Shown here: one piece after another, positions 36,010 through 44,966 of the stretch
Layout of the letters: every line of letters starts with the position of its first letter
Numbering within the stretch: the first letter of the stretch is position 1
Source: Phyllobacterium sp. 628
GTDB taxonomy: Bacteria > Pseudomonadota > Alphaproteobacteria > Rhizobiales > Rhizobiaceae
Length of the DNA: 64,000 nt
Direction: 5' to 3'
Assembly: GCF_014189505.1 (NCBI RefSeq)
Contig: NZ_CP050302.1
Location: 186,001-250,000 of the forward strand
The notes under the pieces: generated by a model
The model's input: the letters and a program-made list of their open reading frames with translations, nothing else
Told to the model about the DNA's origin: nothing
Databases searched by the model: none
Made by a program: the position numbers and the translations under genes

Positions 36010-36374
36010 GATGCTCTCCTGAGCTATCGTACCTTATCGCTGATTGGTATCCAGCGAAATCAGCACTACCATTCAAACAACGTTGCCCATGATCTTATGT
36101 TCCATTGGCACGCCTTAATGTGGGCCCCAATTCTATATTGGGACGTCAGTTATTGAGGAATGTTCTGAGTGCCTAGGCACATCTGCGCAGGCGCTTCTTC
36201 CGCCTACGGTAGTTGACCTGGTCGAGATGCCAGATTTGCATTGGCCACGGACGCGCAACTTCTTACTTTGACCGCAACAAACGGATTCCACCGCCATGCA
36301 ACAAGTAAACTTTGCGATATCTCAGTAAAAAAAGCGGGTCTGGACGGCGCGCTCTATGATTTGAAAACGTAGAT
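36010..36374. other. Intergenic region
   Basis: Holds the EcfG-like promoter at 36079-36103. No further gene seen. Confidence 0.4.
36079..36103 (-). promoter_or_regulatory. Sigma-EcfG-like promoter for membrane peptide
   Basis: Reverse strand GGAAC (36099-36103), 17 bases, GTT (36079-36081), with CGTT in register. Points at the 28-residue peptide gene. Confidence 0.65.
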
Positions 36375-36977
36375 TTACGGCGTGAGATTGCCCGTATCAC
36401 GCAACCGGTCACGCTCTTTCCTCGCCTCTTCTTCCGTGTAGTCCGGGCGGGAATCGTCGAAGCGCTCCCAGCCTTCCTCACGATACACGGCACGACGGCT
36501 GTCCACATCGACGGCGGTGTCGTTATTCAAGATGGCCCGGGCTATTTCGGCCTCATTGTCATCTACTTTGGCGGAGACCAATGTGCTGCCTCTGCGAACG
36601 CCCTCCGCATAAACGTGCGCGTCATCTTCATCGACGCCCTCCTTGGTCAATGAACCAATGATACCACCTGTCGCGCCGCCGGCTATCGCGCCTGCTGCTG
36701 CACCCGCGGCCGTTGCTGCGAGCCAACCTGCTGCAACGACAGGACCAACGCCAGGAATTGCCATCAATCCCAAACCTGTAAGCAGTCCGCCTACGCCGCC
36801 AACGGCAGCGCCTATGCCGGCACCTGCCGCAGCGCCCTCGCCCGCGTTGCTGTCACGATCGTCACTGTCGCGGCCGACAATGCTGATTTTATCCGATGAA
36901 ATGCCGGCGTTTTCGAGTTCACTGACCGCAGCGCGGGCATCTGAGTGACTGTCGTATAGACCTGTTATCGTTTGCAT
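36375..36977 (-). CDS. General stress protein, YflT-like, copy 1
   Basis: A 200-residue protein. The N-terminal part (MQTITGLYDSHSDARAAVSELENAG then a DKISIVGRD segment) matches the YflT/general stress protein 17M domain, followed by a long Gly/Ala-rich hydrophobic stretch (residues 50-110) of glycine-zipper type that may insert in membranes, and a charged tail (YTEEEARKERDRLRDTG). GGGAGAG precedes ATG 36977. It follows the PepSY-like gene by 33 bases, probably cotranscribed from the EcfG-like promoter at 37383-37407. Paralogue of 51954-52559. Confidence 0.85.
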   Translation of the reverse strand: MQTITGLYDSHSDARAAVSELENAGISSDKISIVGRDSDDRDSNAGEGAAAGAGIGAAVGGVGGLLTGLGLMAIPGVGPVVAAGWLAATAAGAAAGAIAGGATGGIIGSLTKEGVDEDDAHVYAEGVRRGSTLVSAKVDDNEAEIARAILNNDTAVDVDSRRAVYREEGWERFDDSRPDYTEEEARKERDRLRDTGNLTP

Positions 36978-37010
36978 GTGTCTCTCCCTGATTTTCGTTC
37001 TGTTGAAAGT

Positions 37011-37337
37011 TTATTGAGCAGCATCGGTGATGTTGCCCTGGTAATCGAGCTTCACATTAACTGGCTTGCCATCTTTCTTCGCGGATCCGCTCCAGATGCC
37101 GTCCTCACCCTTCATCAAGGCGGTAATGTCGGAATAACCTTTGCCTTCGATGCGTTCCTTGGCCTGGCTTTCCGTGAAGCTGTTGGCTCCAGCCACCGGC
37201 GCTGCCGGGTTCTTGGTATCCGGCGTTGCGACCGCAGGTGTTTGCGGATCGGCGGCAGGCTTCGTCGCTTCCTGGGCATATGCTGATGACAGCAATGAAA
37301 GCGCTCCAAGCGCCAGTGCGATACGTTTCAGTTTCAT
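37011..37337 (-). CDS. Secreted PepSY-like small protein, copy 1
   Basis: A 108-residue protein with a signal peptide (MKLKRIALALGALSLLSSAYAQ), a Pro/Ala-rich linker and a single PepSY-like domain (SFTESQAKERIEGKGYSDI through GKPVNVKLDYQGNITDA). Periplasmic. GGAGGT precedes ATG 37337. It is the first gene of a unit with the YflT-like gene. Function unknown; paralogue of 52594-52914. Confidence 0.82.
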   Translation of the reverse strand: MKLKRIALALGALSLLSSAYAQEATKPAADPQTPAVATPDTKNPAAPVAGANSFTESQAKERIEGKGYSDITALMKGEDGIWSGSAKKDGKPVNVKLDYQGNITDAAQ

Positions 37338-37382
37338 ATTGACCTCCTGTTTTATCTGATCTGGACGATCAGCTAAGAAGGT

Positions 37383-37407
37383 AACCGCTGGGATGCCCCA
37401 TTGTTCC
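37383..37407 (-). promoter_or_regulatory. Sigma-EcfG-like promoter, stress module copy 1
   Basis: Reverse strand GGAAC (37403-37407), 17 bases, GTT (37383-37385). It points at the PepSY-YflT pair; the same site exists at module copy 2 (52961-52985). Confidence 0.68.
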
Positions 37408-37448
37408 CGCCATACTCCCGCAAACAATGCGCCGTCATGGGTCAACGT

Positions 37449-37659
37449 TTACGAATGCGGCGGTTTTGAATCGGGCGCTGACTTTAGCAGGTCAACGAAG
37501 AAAATTGTTCCTATCAATTGATCCGTGTCGTTATAGACCCGGACAACCCACCTGGTCGAATCAATGCCCTCGAGCACCTCATCGACCATAATTTCCAATG
37601 CGGCGCGACGGGCTTCTCCCAAAGCTTCTTCATGGTCGCGAAGCTTGATGTCTGCAACT
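37449..37659 (-). pseudogene. DUF6894 protein, N-terminus removed by IS copy 2
   Basis: The remaining frame reads VADIKLRDHEEALGEARRAA and VRVYNDTDQLIGTIFFVDLL, matching residues 19-83 of the intact paralogue at 53025-53276. The first 18 residues and the promoter are lost at the IS end (37660). The open frame continues into the IS but has no native start. Confidence 0.78.
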
Positions 37660-37724
37660 GGCCTGCCCCCTTGAAAGTGGTCCTTTATGAAGTATGGCTT
37701 TTGAGCCGATAAAGGATATTGAGA

Positions 37725-38004
37725 ATGCCAAGCAAACGACACAAGCCCGAAGAGATTGTCATGAAACTGCGTCAGGTAGATGTTCTAAGTTCGCAGGGGG
37801 AAGTCGATGGCAGAAGCCATTCGATCGATAGGTGTGACGGAAGTAACATATTACCGGTGGCGGGCCGAATACGGCGGCTTGAAGGGTGATCAGGTCAAGC
37901 GGCTGAAAGAACTGGAAGCGGAGAATGCGCGTCTTCGGCGGGCTGTTTCGGATCTGACGCTGGACAAGATGATCCTTGCTGAGGCCGCAAAGGGAAACTT
38001 TTAA
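37725..38004 (+). pseudogene. IS3-family OrfA, copy 2, +1 frameshift
   Basis: Begins MPSKRHKPEEIVMKLRQVDV like copy 1. The G run at 37796-37800 has five Gs instead of four, shifting the frame before the HTH; the rest (MAEAIRSIGVTEVTYY) is open again from 37807. OrfA function is probably lost. Confidence 0.8.
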
Positions 38005-38027
38005 GCCCCGCACGCCGCCGTGCCTGT

Positions 38028-38885
38028 GTGGAGCATGTGGTTGAGGAATTTGACGTGTCCGAACGACGGGCATGCCGGGTTCTTGGCCAGCATCGATCCA
38101 CACAGCGCAAGCTCTTGAAAACACCGGACGATGAAGCGGCACTGACCGCCGACATCATTGCACTTGCTCTCCAATATGGCCGCTACGGATATCGCCGCAT
38201 CACAGCGATGCTGCATCGTGCGGGTTGGGTGGTGAATGTGAAACGGGTTGAGCGGATATGGCGGCGTGAGGGGCTCAAAGTTCCACACAGACAACCCAAA
38301 CGCACACGTTTATGGCTGAATGAGAGTTCGTGCATCCGGCTTCGACCGGAATACCCCAACCATGTCTGGTCCTATGACTTTGTTGAGGCTCGCACGCACA
38401 ATGGAAGGAAAATCCGTATGCTCAATGTGATCGACGAATTCACACGGGAATGTATTGCCATCAGGGTGGACAGAAAGTTGAAGGCGACGGATGTCATCGA
38501 CGTTCTGTCTGATCTGTTTATCCTGCGCGGCATTCCTGGTCACATCCGGTCCGACAATGGCCCTGAATTCATCGCCAAGGCCTTGAGAGAGTGGATTGCT
38601 GCCGTCGGTGCCAAAACCGCCTACATCATGCCGGGTAGTCCATGGGAGAACGGCTATTGTGAGAGTTTCAATTCAAAGCTTCGGGATGAACTGCTCAACG
38701 GAGAAATCTTCTACACACTTAAGGAGGCACAAATCGTCATCGAGAATTGGCGACGGCATTACAATACTATCCGACCACACTCATCGTTGGGTTACAAATC
38801 ACCTGCACCCGAGGCCATCGTCTGGCCGTCTCAAAATGGGCCAGCCTCAACGCCAGTGATGGCAATCAGACCAAGTCTGCACTAA
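38028..38885 (+). CDS. IS3-family transposase OrfB, copy 2
   Basis: A 285-residue DDE transposase, nearly identical to copy 1, with the same catalytic blocks ([35 protein letters not shown]). Because OrfA is frameshifted, an OrfAB fusion could not be made normally. Starts at GTG 38028. Confidence 0.83.
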   Translation: MEHVVEEFDVSERRACRVLGQHRSTQRKLLKTPDDEAALTADIIALALQYGRYGYRRITAMLHRAGWVVNVKRVERIWRREGLKVPHRQPKRTRLWLNESSCIRLRPEYPNHVWSYDFVEARTHNGRKIRMLNVIDEFTRECIAIRVDRKLKATDVIDVLSDLFILRGIPGHIRSDNGPEFIAKALREWIAAVGAKTAYIMPGSPWENGYCESFNSKLRDELLNGEIFYTLKEAQIVIENWRRHYNTIRPHSSLGYKSPAPEAIVWPSQNGPASTPVMAIRPSLH

Positions 38886-38918
38886 CATTAAACCCGGATC
38901 GCCTCTTGGGGGCAGGCC

Positions 38919-39269
38919 AGCTGGAGACAGGCCGCACGTCGTGCCGGCGTGTACACCCTTTTGGGCTTGCGCAAGCAGGTACCGGATATCAGTCCTGTCC
39001 AATACGATATCCGCACTCTTCTTAAAGCGGCACGGGCTCTCAATAATAATGAACCCTTTCCGGGAGAGCGGCTGCTCCACCGGTTACTTGACAAAACCTA
39101 TTTCGCGCACAACCTCCCGCCGCTGCCAGACCAAGAACCCACGAAACGAGAAAAGACCGAAGGAGAACTTGCGGAGTTCTTTGACGCAGGAGGGCAAGTG
39201 TTCAGTCGGATCTTGGGTTGGCTGGAAACAGTTCGGGAGAACCTGACCTCGCGGGGGAAGCGTGAATAA
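38919..39269 (+). pseudogene. 5'-truncated hypothetical gene next to IS copy 2
   Basis: An open frame runs from the IS end to 39269, with TLLGLRKQVPDISPVQYDI, LLHRLLDKTYFAHNLPPLPDQ and a Lys/Glu-rich end. GTG 38949 is the first start-like codon but the frame extends left into the IS junction, so the N-terminus is probably lost. No family recognised. Confidence 0.5.
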
Positions 39270-39787
39270 TTCGGATGGTAAGTTATCGGGTTTATCCGGT
39301 TTCTTGGTGAAAGTTGAATTTGGTTGATTTAAGTACGGCCGAAGCGGTTCAAATTTTGCGTAGCCATCAAGAGGGTTAGAATACTCCGAATAAGACGTTG
39401 ACTACTTTAGGCCAGCGTGTGCGTTCAGTTTCTCCGCCTTCTGCGGATATTAAACCTTACCGTCGGATCGGCAGAGATGCATGGAAGCAGACGCCACAGA
39501 GAGCCTTTGTCTCCAATCAGGGTGTATTTCTTAAATAATGTCAGACATGTGGTTGTCGGACTTCTCTGGAAGGCACTATCTCTTCGAGAAGGTTTACTCA
39601 ATGAGGTTTTAATTGCCCAAATAATGTTAAAGGGAGCGGCAATTTCAGTCTCCATCTCTATAACATTTTGCGGCTGTCACCCTCACCGTCTGTATCGGCG
39701 CTAGAAAAATAGCATATCAGCTGCAACTAAATTGATCGTGCACGCGTTGCGAATAAAATTTCCTTTCGCAGGTAATCGGCTCAATCA
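39270..39787. other. AT-rich spacer before glycosyltransferase
   Basis: About 520 bases of AT-rich sequence with no supported gene. Composition differs from the neighbouring ars and stress regions. Confidence 0.4.
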
Positions 39788-40978
39788 TTGTTTGACAAGA
39801 CCAGACGCATCGCACTCTTTATCCCAACTCTGCAAGGTGGCGGCGCGGAACGTTCCACCGTCAATCTAGCCAACGGGCTGGTCCGAGAAGGGTATTCAAT
39901 CGACTTGCTCTTGTCAAAAGCCGAAGGTCCTTTCCTTTCAGACGTCGATCCCTTGGTCCGCATTATTGAACTAGCGACCACGTCCGTGGCGAAAGCATTG
40001 GTGGGTTTGGCTGGGCGTCCGTCAGACCTGTTTGGTCTCGCTCATCTTCTTCTTACTCCCCGGTCACCTAAGCCGCTTGCTGTAGTTCCTGATTTGGTAC
40101 GATATTTGACTCGAGAACGACCCGTTGCAATTCTTTCGGCCCTTGAATACGCCAATGTTGCTTTAATAATCGCATCGGGTGTTGCCAACGTAGACACACG
40201 CGTTGTAATCAGTCAGCGCAATCAATTCTCCGCCCAAACAGGTCAATTCAACAATTGGCGCGAAATGCAGCGTGGTCCGGCGTTTGGCCGGTTTTACTCT
40301 CGAGCAGATTGCATTATTGCTGTTTCGAACGGCGTTGCAAACGACTTGGCAGAAGCCTGCCAACTGCCCGCACAACGAATTAAGACTATTTACAATGCCG
40401 TGTCGGGACACTCTCTCAGCGCAATGGCTGCTCAACGGGTTGATCATCCGTGGTTTGATTCCGGTCTACCGGTCATTTTGGCCGTGGGAAAGCATAAACG
40501 ACAAAAAGATTTCCCGACTCTGCTCAGGGCATTTGCCGAGGTGCGAAAGGTCCGTAACTGTCGATTGATGATTTTGGGTGATGGTCCCGAGCGCTCAAAT
40601 TTGGAAGATTTATCCCATGCCTTAGACATCGTATCTGACGTTGCATTTCTAGGCTTTATGCATAACCCTTTCGGTTACATGACCCGTGCCGATTTATTCG
40701 TTTTGTCTTCGGCATTCGAAGGATTGCCGGGAGTTCTCATTCAGGCTCTTGCATGTGGTTGCCCTGTCATTAGTACCGATTGTCCAAGCGGTCCTAAAGA
40801 AATTCTGGATCATGGGAAGTTCGGTACGTTAGTGCCTGTTGGTGATTTCCACGCAATGTCGAAAGCAATTGTTGTAGCATTGGATAAGCCGCTCAATAAG
40901 AATCTTCTCCAAAAACGTGGCGAGGTATTCTCCACGGACGGCGCTGTACAAGCGTACTTAAAAGTACTCCTCGGGTGA
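39788..40978 (+). CDS. Glycosyltransferase family 4
   Basis: A 396-residue retaining GT4 enzyme: N-terminal IALFIPTLQGGGAERSTVNLANGL acceptor-domain glycine loop and C-terminal ILAVGKHKRQKDFPTLLRAF, ILGDGPERSNLE, FLGFMHNPFGYMTRADLFVLSS, FEGLPGVLIQALACGCPVISTD with the E-x7-E nucleotide-sugar motif. It would add a sugar to a surface polysaccharide or lipid. TTG 39788 is the only reasonable start. It stands alone between two inverted IS407-like copies, in DNA of lower GC, which suggests transfer from a polysaccharide cluster. Confidence 0.85.
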   Translation: MFDKTRRIALFIPTLQGGGAERSTVNLANGLVREGYSIDLLLSKAEGPFLSDVDPLVRIIELATTSVAKALVGLAGRPSDLFGLAHLLLTPRSPKPLAVVPDLVRYLTRERPVAILSALEYANVALIIASGVANVDTRVVISQRNQFSAQTGQFNNWREMQRGPAFGRFYSRADCIIAVSNGVANDLAEACQLPAQRIKTIYNAVSGHSLSAMAAQRVDHPWFDSGLPVILAVGKHKRQKDFPTLLRAFAEVRKVRNCRLMILGDGPERSNLEDLSHALDIVSDVAFLGFMHNPFGYMTRADLFVLSSAFEGLPGVLIQALACGCPVISTDCPSGPKEILDHGKFGTLVPVGDFHAMSKAIVVALDKPLNKNLLQKRGEVFSTDGAVQAYLKVLLG

Positions 40979-41345
40979 AACTAACCAATTCTTAGTTACA
41001 TGTGTTTGCATCTTTGTAACTACTTTTCTTTATTAAGTGCAAAATCCAAAGCGGCACAGTTTGCATTTATATCAGCAAGGATTTTGCGAGAATGGTGCCA
41101 AAATTCTTATTGAGTAATGATTTCAAGTCACCACGTCGAACACGTTGTCCCTTGCCAGCGTACAAGTGAGGCCCGGCGATATTTCACTAGCTGCACCAGT
41201 TATAAGCGTCCTTGATCGTCATCAGATCTTTCACAATTCTGATGACATCGAATTAGACAACACTCGCCTCGGCCTGTTCCCGTTTAAGGTCGTCGCTGGT
41301 GGCCCCCTTCAACAGGCCAGTTGGCCATCGGAATTTCCGATGGCT
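40979..41345. other. Intergenic region with remnant and hairpin
   Basis: No intact gene. A frame around 41145-41300 (LASVQVRPGDISLAAPVISV) may be a fragment of another polysaccharide gene. GCCATCGGAA and TTTCCGATGGC (41323-41343) form an inverted repeat next to the IS fragment. Confidence 0.35.
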
Positions 41346-41642
41346 GGCCTGCCCCCAAGAGGCGATCCGGGTTTAATGTTAGTGCAGACTTGGTCTGATT
41401 GCCATCACTGGCGTTGAGGCTGGCCCATTTTGAGACGGCCAGACGATCGCCTCGGGTGCAGGTGATTTGTAACCCAACGATGAGTGTGGTCGGATGGTAT
41501 TGTAATATCTTCGCCAATTCTTGATGACGATTTGTGCCTCCTTTAACGTATAGAAGATTTCTCCGTTGAGCAGTTCATCCCGGAGCTTTGAGTTGAAACT
41601 CTCGCAATAGCCGTTCTCCCAAGGGCTGCCCGGCATGATGTA
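41346..41642 (-). mobile_element. IS407-like element, copy 3, 3'-end fragment
   Basis: The end GGCCTGCCCCC and the last 88 codons of orfB (from [15 protein letters not shown]) are present; the rest was removed where the IS3-subgroup element at 41644 joins. Inverted relative to copy 2. Confidence 0.83.
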
Positions 41643-41699
41643 ATGAATAGCCCCTAGATTTGTAGACACCTTGTCCCCTAAAAATGAGGCAAGGAGCCA

Positions 41700-41978
41700 A
41701 TGATGGGCAAGGGTAATTTCACAGACGAATTCAGGCTAGATGCGATCAAACAGATCATGGAGCGCGGTTATTCAGTCGCGGATGTTTCGAAGCGTCTGGG
41801 TGTCAGCACACACTCGCTTTACGAATGGATGAAGCGCTATAGCGTTTCTCCGCAATCGGCGGCGAAGGACGATCAATCGTCAGAGATCAGGCGATTGAAG
41901 CAGGAACTTGCCCGCGTCACCGAGGAGCGTGACATTCTAAAAAAAGCCACCGCGTACTTCGCCAAGGATGCAAAATGA
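41700..41978 (+). CDS. IS3-subgroup OrfA
   Basis: A 92-residue HTH protein ([36 protein letters not shown]) with a leucine zipper ([21 protein letters not shown]). AAGGAG lies before ATG 41700. Seven A residues at 41939-41945 followed by G form a classic -1 slippery site for the OrfAB fusion. Confidence 0.87.
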   Translation: MMGKGNFTDEFRLDAIKQIMERGYSVADVSKRLGVSTHSLYEWMKRYSVSPQSAAKDDQSSEIRRLKQELARVTEERDILKKATAYFAKDAK

Positions 41979-42850
41979 AGTACGCGTTCATCAAGGTGCA
42001 TCGTGTGCAATTCAATGTGCGTGTGATGTGCCGCATGCTTTGTGTTCATCCCAGCGGTTTTTATGCCTGGCTGAAGCGGCCGTTCAGCAAACGTGCAAAC
42101 GAAGATATTCGCCAGACAATGCTGCTCAGGAATGCATGGCACGACAGCGGCAAGGTCTATGGATACCGCAAGCTGCACGATGATCTGCGGGATCAGGGAG
42201 AGACTTGTTGTCCGAACCGCGTGGCGAGACTGGCCAGGCTGGCAGGCGTCAAGGCCCAGATCGGTTATAAACGCCGATCGGGCAGATACGGAGGTAGGCC
42301 TTCTATCGTCATAGACAACACCCTGGATCGCCAGTTTGATGTCGACACACCTGACAAGGTCTGGGTCACAGATATCACCTATATCAAGACGTATGAGGGG
42401 TTTTCTTATCTGGCTGTAGTCATCGACCTCTTCTCCCGGCGCATTGTCGGTTGGTCGATGCAATCGCGCCAAACGACGGACCTGGTTCTGCAGGCTTTGC
42501 TGATGGCAGTGTGGCGACGAAAGCCGACAGAGCGAGTGATGATACACTCAGACCAAGGCTCCCAGTTTACCAGTATGGACTGGGCCTCATTCCTGAAACA
42601 GCACAATCTTGAACACAGCATGAGCCGCCGGGGCAACTGTCACGACAATGCTGTCGCGGAGAGCTTTTTCAATCTGTTGAAACGAGAACGCATTCGCCGC
42701 AAAACATACAGAACACGAGGCGAAGCAAGGCAGGACGTGTTCGACTACATCGAGATGTTTTATAATCCGCAGCGCAAACACGTTAGAAACGGTATGCTGT
42801 CACCGGCACACTTTGAACGGAACCACAAACTGAAGACGCAAGGTGTCTAA
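41975..42850 (+). CDS. IS3-subgroup OrfB transposase
   Basis: A 291-residue DDE transposase overlapping OrfA by 4 bases. Blocks: [39 protein letters not shown] (D), MIHSDQGSQFTS (D) and NCHDNAVAESFFNLLKRERI (E). Apparently intact, so the element may be active. Confidence 0.88.
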   Translation: MKYAFIKVHRVQFNVRVMCRMLCVHPSGFYAWLKRPFSKRANEDIRQTMLLRNAWHDSGKVYGYRKLHDDLRDQGETCCPNRVARLARLAGVKAQIGYKRRSGRYGGRPSIVIDNTLDRQFDVDTPDKVWVTDITYIKTYEGFSYLAVVIDLFSRRIVGWSMQSRQTTDLVLQALLMAVWRRKPTERVMIHSDQGSQFTSMDWASFLKQHNLEHSMSRRGNCHDNAVAESFFNLLKRERIRRKTYRTRGEARQDVFDYIEMFYNPQRKHVRNGMLSPAHFERNHKLKTQGV

Positions 42851-42868
42851 CAAACTCGGGGCTATTCA

Positions 42869-42988
42869 GGAAAAATATTCAGCATAAGATCAGTGCCGAC
42901 TTCTTAAGGTTAGGGCGATATCTACAAATCTGCATTTTTTTGTGGGGACAGCTACAGAAAAACGCCCATATTGATTGAGAAATAAGGC
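42869..42988. other. Short spacer
   Basis: No gene seen. Does not continue the IS407-like copy 3 sequence. Confidence 0.4.
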
Positions 42989-43137
42989 TGTTGAGTTGCA
43001 CCACCAGTTGCCCCATTTTTCCAATTCGCGTTGTCCCACCATTCACGCAAAAAACTCATCACGATCCTTGTCTTAACTTGATCGGCTATGATCAATCGCA
43101 AACGGAAAAATGGGTTAATTGATGGTGCAACTCAACA
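42989..43137. mobile_element. 149-bp MITE-like element with 34-bp inverted ends
   Basis: Left end 42989-43022 and right end 43104-43137 match at 30 of 34 when one is inverted; both begin TGTTGAGTTGCACCA and contain CCCATTTTTCC. It encodes nothing. The right end lies 2 bases from the diguanylate cyclase stop codon. No transposase with this end was recognised in the window. Confidence 0.65.
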
Positions 43138-43139
43138 TT

Positions 43140-43916
43140 TTAGGAGGATAGGGAGGAGCCAGACAGGGCGCTCTCTGCGAGGACCACTCGATTTCGTCCT
43201 TGATATTTTGCTGAGTATAGACAGTGATCCGCTGCCATTAGAGCCTCGTCCAGAGTTTGATCAGGTTCATGGATCGCCACGCCGATACTGACTGTAACCG
43301 CTAGCCCATCCACGCGTAATTGTTCGGCTATGCCTCTTGTTCCCACGAGAATTCGATGAGCAATCCATTCGGCTTTCCCGACGTCCGCACCATTCAAAAG
43401 TACCACGAATTCTTCGCCGCCAAAGCGGGCTGCATGGTCCCATTCTCCAAGTATATGAATAATCAGCAGACCGATCTCTTCGAGAACCGCATCGCCAATC
43501 GCATGACCAAATTGATCATTTATGCGCTTGAAGTGATCGGCATCGATGTAAAGTATTGCACCCGCCCCCTTGGCTGGATCGCCCATCTGCATTTGCCTGT
43601 TTACCTGTTTATAGAACTCTGTACGCGTGGACAGGCCAGTCAGGCCGTCTGTACGGGAAGTGAGATCGAGTTGGGCTGCCACGTGTTTGATTTTTGAGTT
43701 CAGGCCGACAAGAAAGGCACCCAGAGGCGCGCTGACCAGCACCGTTGTGCAGGTTGTTGCCACAACCACATGGTCCATCGTCTCAAACCCTATCGTGAAG
43801 AAAAAGAAGACGGACAGGACATTCGCAGAAACAGTCGCCAAACACACCATAATTGCGACTTGCATCGCTGGCGAAAATTCACCGAATTTTGAAGTCCAGA
43901 TATCATATGTAATCAT
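43140..43916 (-). CDS. Membrane-bound diguanylate cyclase (GGDEF)
   Basis: A 258-residue protein with two N-terminal transmembrane helices (VAIMVCLATVSANVLSVFFFF and VVVATTCTTVLVSAPLGAFL) and a GGDEF domain: SRTDGLTGLSTRTEF, LYIDADHFKRINDQFGHAIGD and ARFGGEEFVVLL. The catalytic GGEEF is intact, so it should make c-di-GMP; the RxxD inhibitory site seems absent (G-E-W-D in its place), so feedback inhibition may be missing. ATG 43916 is used since the upstream extension is unlike a protein. The stop adjoins the MITE-like element. Confidence 0.82.
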   Translation of the reverse strand: MITYDIWTSKFGEFSPAMQVAIMVCLATVSANVLSVFFFFTIGFETMDHVVVATTCTTVLVSAPLGAFLVGLNSKIKHVAAQLDLTSRTDGLTGLSTRTEFYKQVNRQMQMGDPAKGAGAILYIDADHFKRINDQFGHAIGDAVLEEIGLLIIHILGEWDHAARFGGEEFVVLLNGADVGKAEWIAHRILVGTRGIAEQLRVDGLAVTVSIGVAIHEPDQTLDEALMAADHCLYSAKYQGRNRVVLAESALSGSSLSS

Positions 43917-44560
43917 CGCACCGGTTGATCTCGGAAATGGTTGAAGTGGAGGAAAGTTGCGACTAAATATCAATCGGAAATAATATTCTATGTTATTGCC
44001 GTTCGATAGGACTGTTGAGTTAATATTTGCCGATGGGACTACAGAGAAAACGTATTCTATTGGGGGTTCCCTTAGTATAAAAAACAAGTAAGAATATTTT
44101 TGATATGAAAATCAATCTTTTTTCTATAAGTAGTAAATCAACATAGCATTTTGCAGGCTGAAAACAACAAATTGCAGTCATGCACCCTTTACCATCTCGA
44201 AAAACTTATTCGCCTGGAGGAACATCTCCCGTTCTCGCACCTACTCTTGGGTGACGAGGAGGTTCTCGTCCTTCTGTCCGAAATGCCTGACGTGGTGAGT
44301 ACCCGGGCTCATTCAATGTCATCCTGCACGACAACAGCGTCTTTGTACCAGACATGACGTTCGATGAATCGTACAGAGAAAACAAACTGCTCTTCGATGT
44401 TATTCACCAATTTCACAAAGAAAAATGGAGATGCGTGAAAGTTTATATTTTCAGAATTTTCCAGCTGATGGAGACTATGAAGTAATTGTATTGTATGAAA
44501 AATGGAACAAAACTGGATCCGCCAGTCAACAACGTGATATTTCAGCTGTGAGAACAATCT
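43917..44560. other. AT-rich region without a firm gene
   Basis: Contains open stretches (for example around 44300-44460, SFNVILHDNSVFVPDMTFDE) that read like a decayed gene but no intact start-to-stop frame that can be supported. Confidence 0.35.
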
Positions 44561-44806
44561 ATGAAGATAAAACCTCCGAAGGCCAAGGGGATATATTCAG
44601 ATCGCTTCACCGATTGCCGGACAGCACTTGAAGATTATGTTTTGTATCTGATGGGTGAAGCGACTGTTGCCGGATGGAGCGAGAACGAGATACTGATGGC
44701 GCTAGCCGAAATCGTCGACAGTACGGTGATCGCGCACAATGCTAAAGCAAGAGCGGAGTTCGATGCGCAGTTGGCGAAACTGCCAAAGAAGATAAACCCG
44801 AAATGA
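44561..44806 (+). CDS. Small AGW-motif protein, paralogue 3 of 4
   Basis: An 81-residue protein, with FTDCRTALEDYVLYLMGEAT, then VAGWSENEILMALAEIVDS, fitting the pattern shared with 9722, 10892 and 54119. Lys-rich termini. Function unknown. Confidence 0.6.
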   Translation: MKIKPPKAKGIYSDRFTDCRTALEDYVLYLMGEATVAGWSENEILMALAEIVDSTVIAHNAKARAEFDAQLAKLPKKINPK

Positions 44807-44966
44807 ATTTCGGATAATGGCGGCAGATTAATGTTGAGCACGCGCATGATGCTCGACCGTCGTGACGATCGGGATGAACGGGTCAGTCCCATCGCCCAGA
44901 TAGCGTGGCATCAAGGAGATCAGCAACGCGGCTGATGACACCGCTGCGCCATGCTCAGGACTGAAA

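Larger units (their letters stand above)
37660..38918 (+). mobile_element. IS3-family element, IS407-like, copy 2
   Basis: 1259 bp, opposite in orientation to copy 1, with the same GGCCTGCCCCC ends. It has one extra G in orfA compared with copy 1. Flanks show no target duplication, and the gene fragments on its two sides do not belong together, so it marks a deletion or recombination junction. Confidence 0.85.
41644..42868 (+). mobile_element. IS3-family element (IS3 subgroup)
   Basis: 1225 bp with inverted ends TGAATAGCCCC...TAGACACC (41644-41670 and 42842-42868, about 23 of 27 matching) and intact orfA/orfB. No target duplication is seen and the left flank is a cut IS407-like copy, so a deletion probably followed insertion. 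Confidence 0.87.

Noticed and set aside
41873..42547. 224-codon frame on - strand
   Set aside because: Antisense to the IS3-subgroup OrfB.
44510..44540. GGAAC near the AGW paralogue 3 gene as an EcfG promoter
   Set aside because: The -10 position reads GTC or TCA, not GTT.
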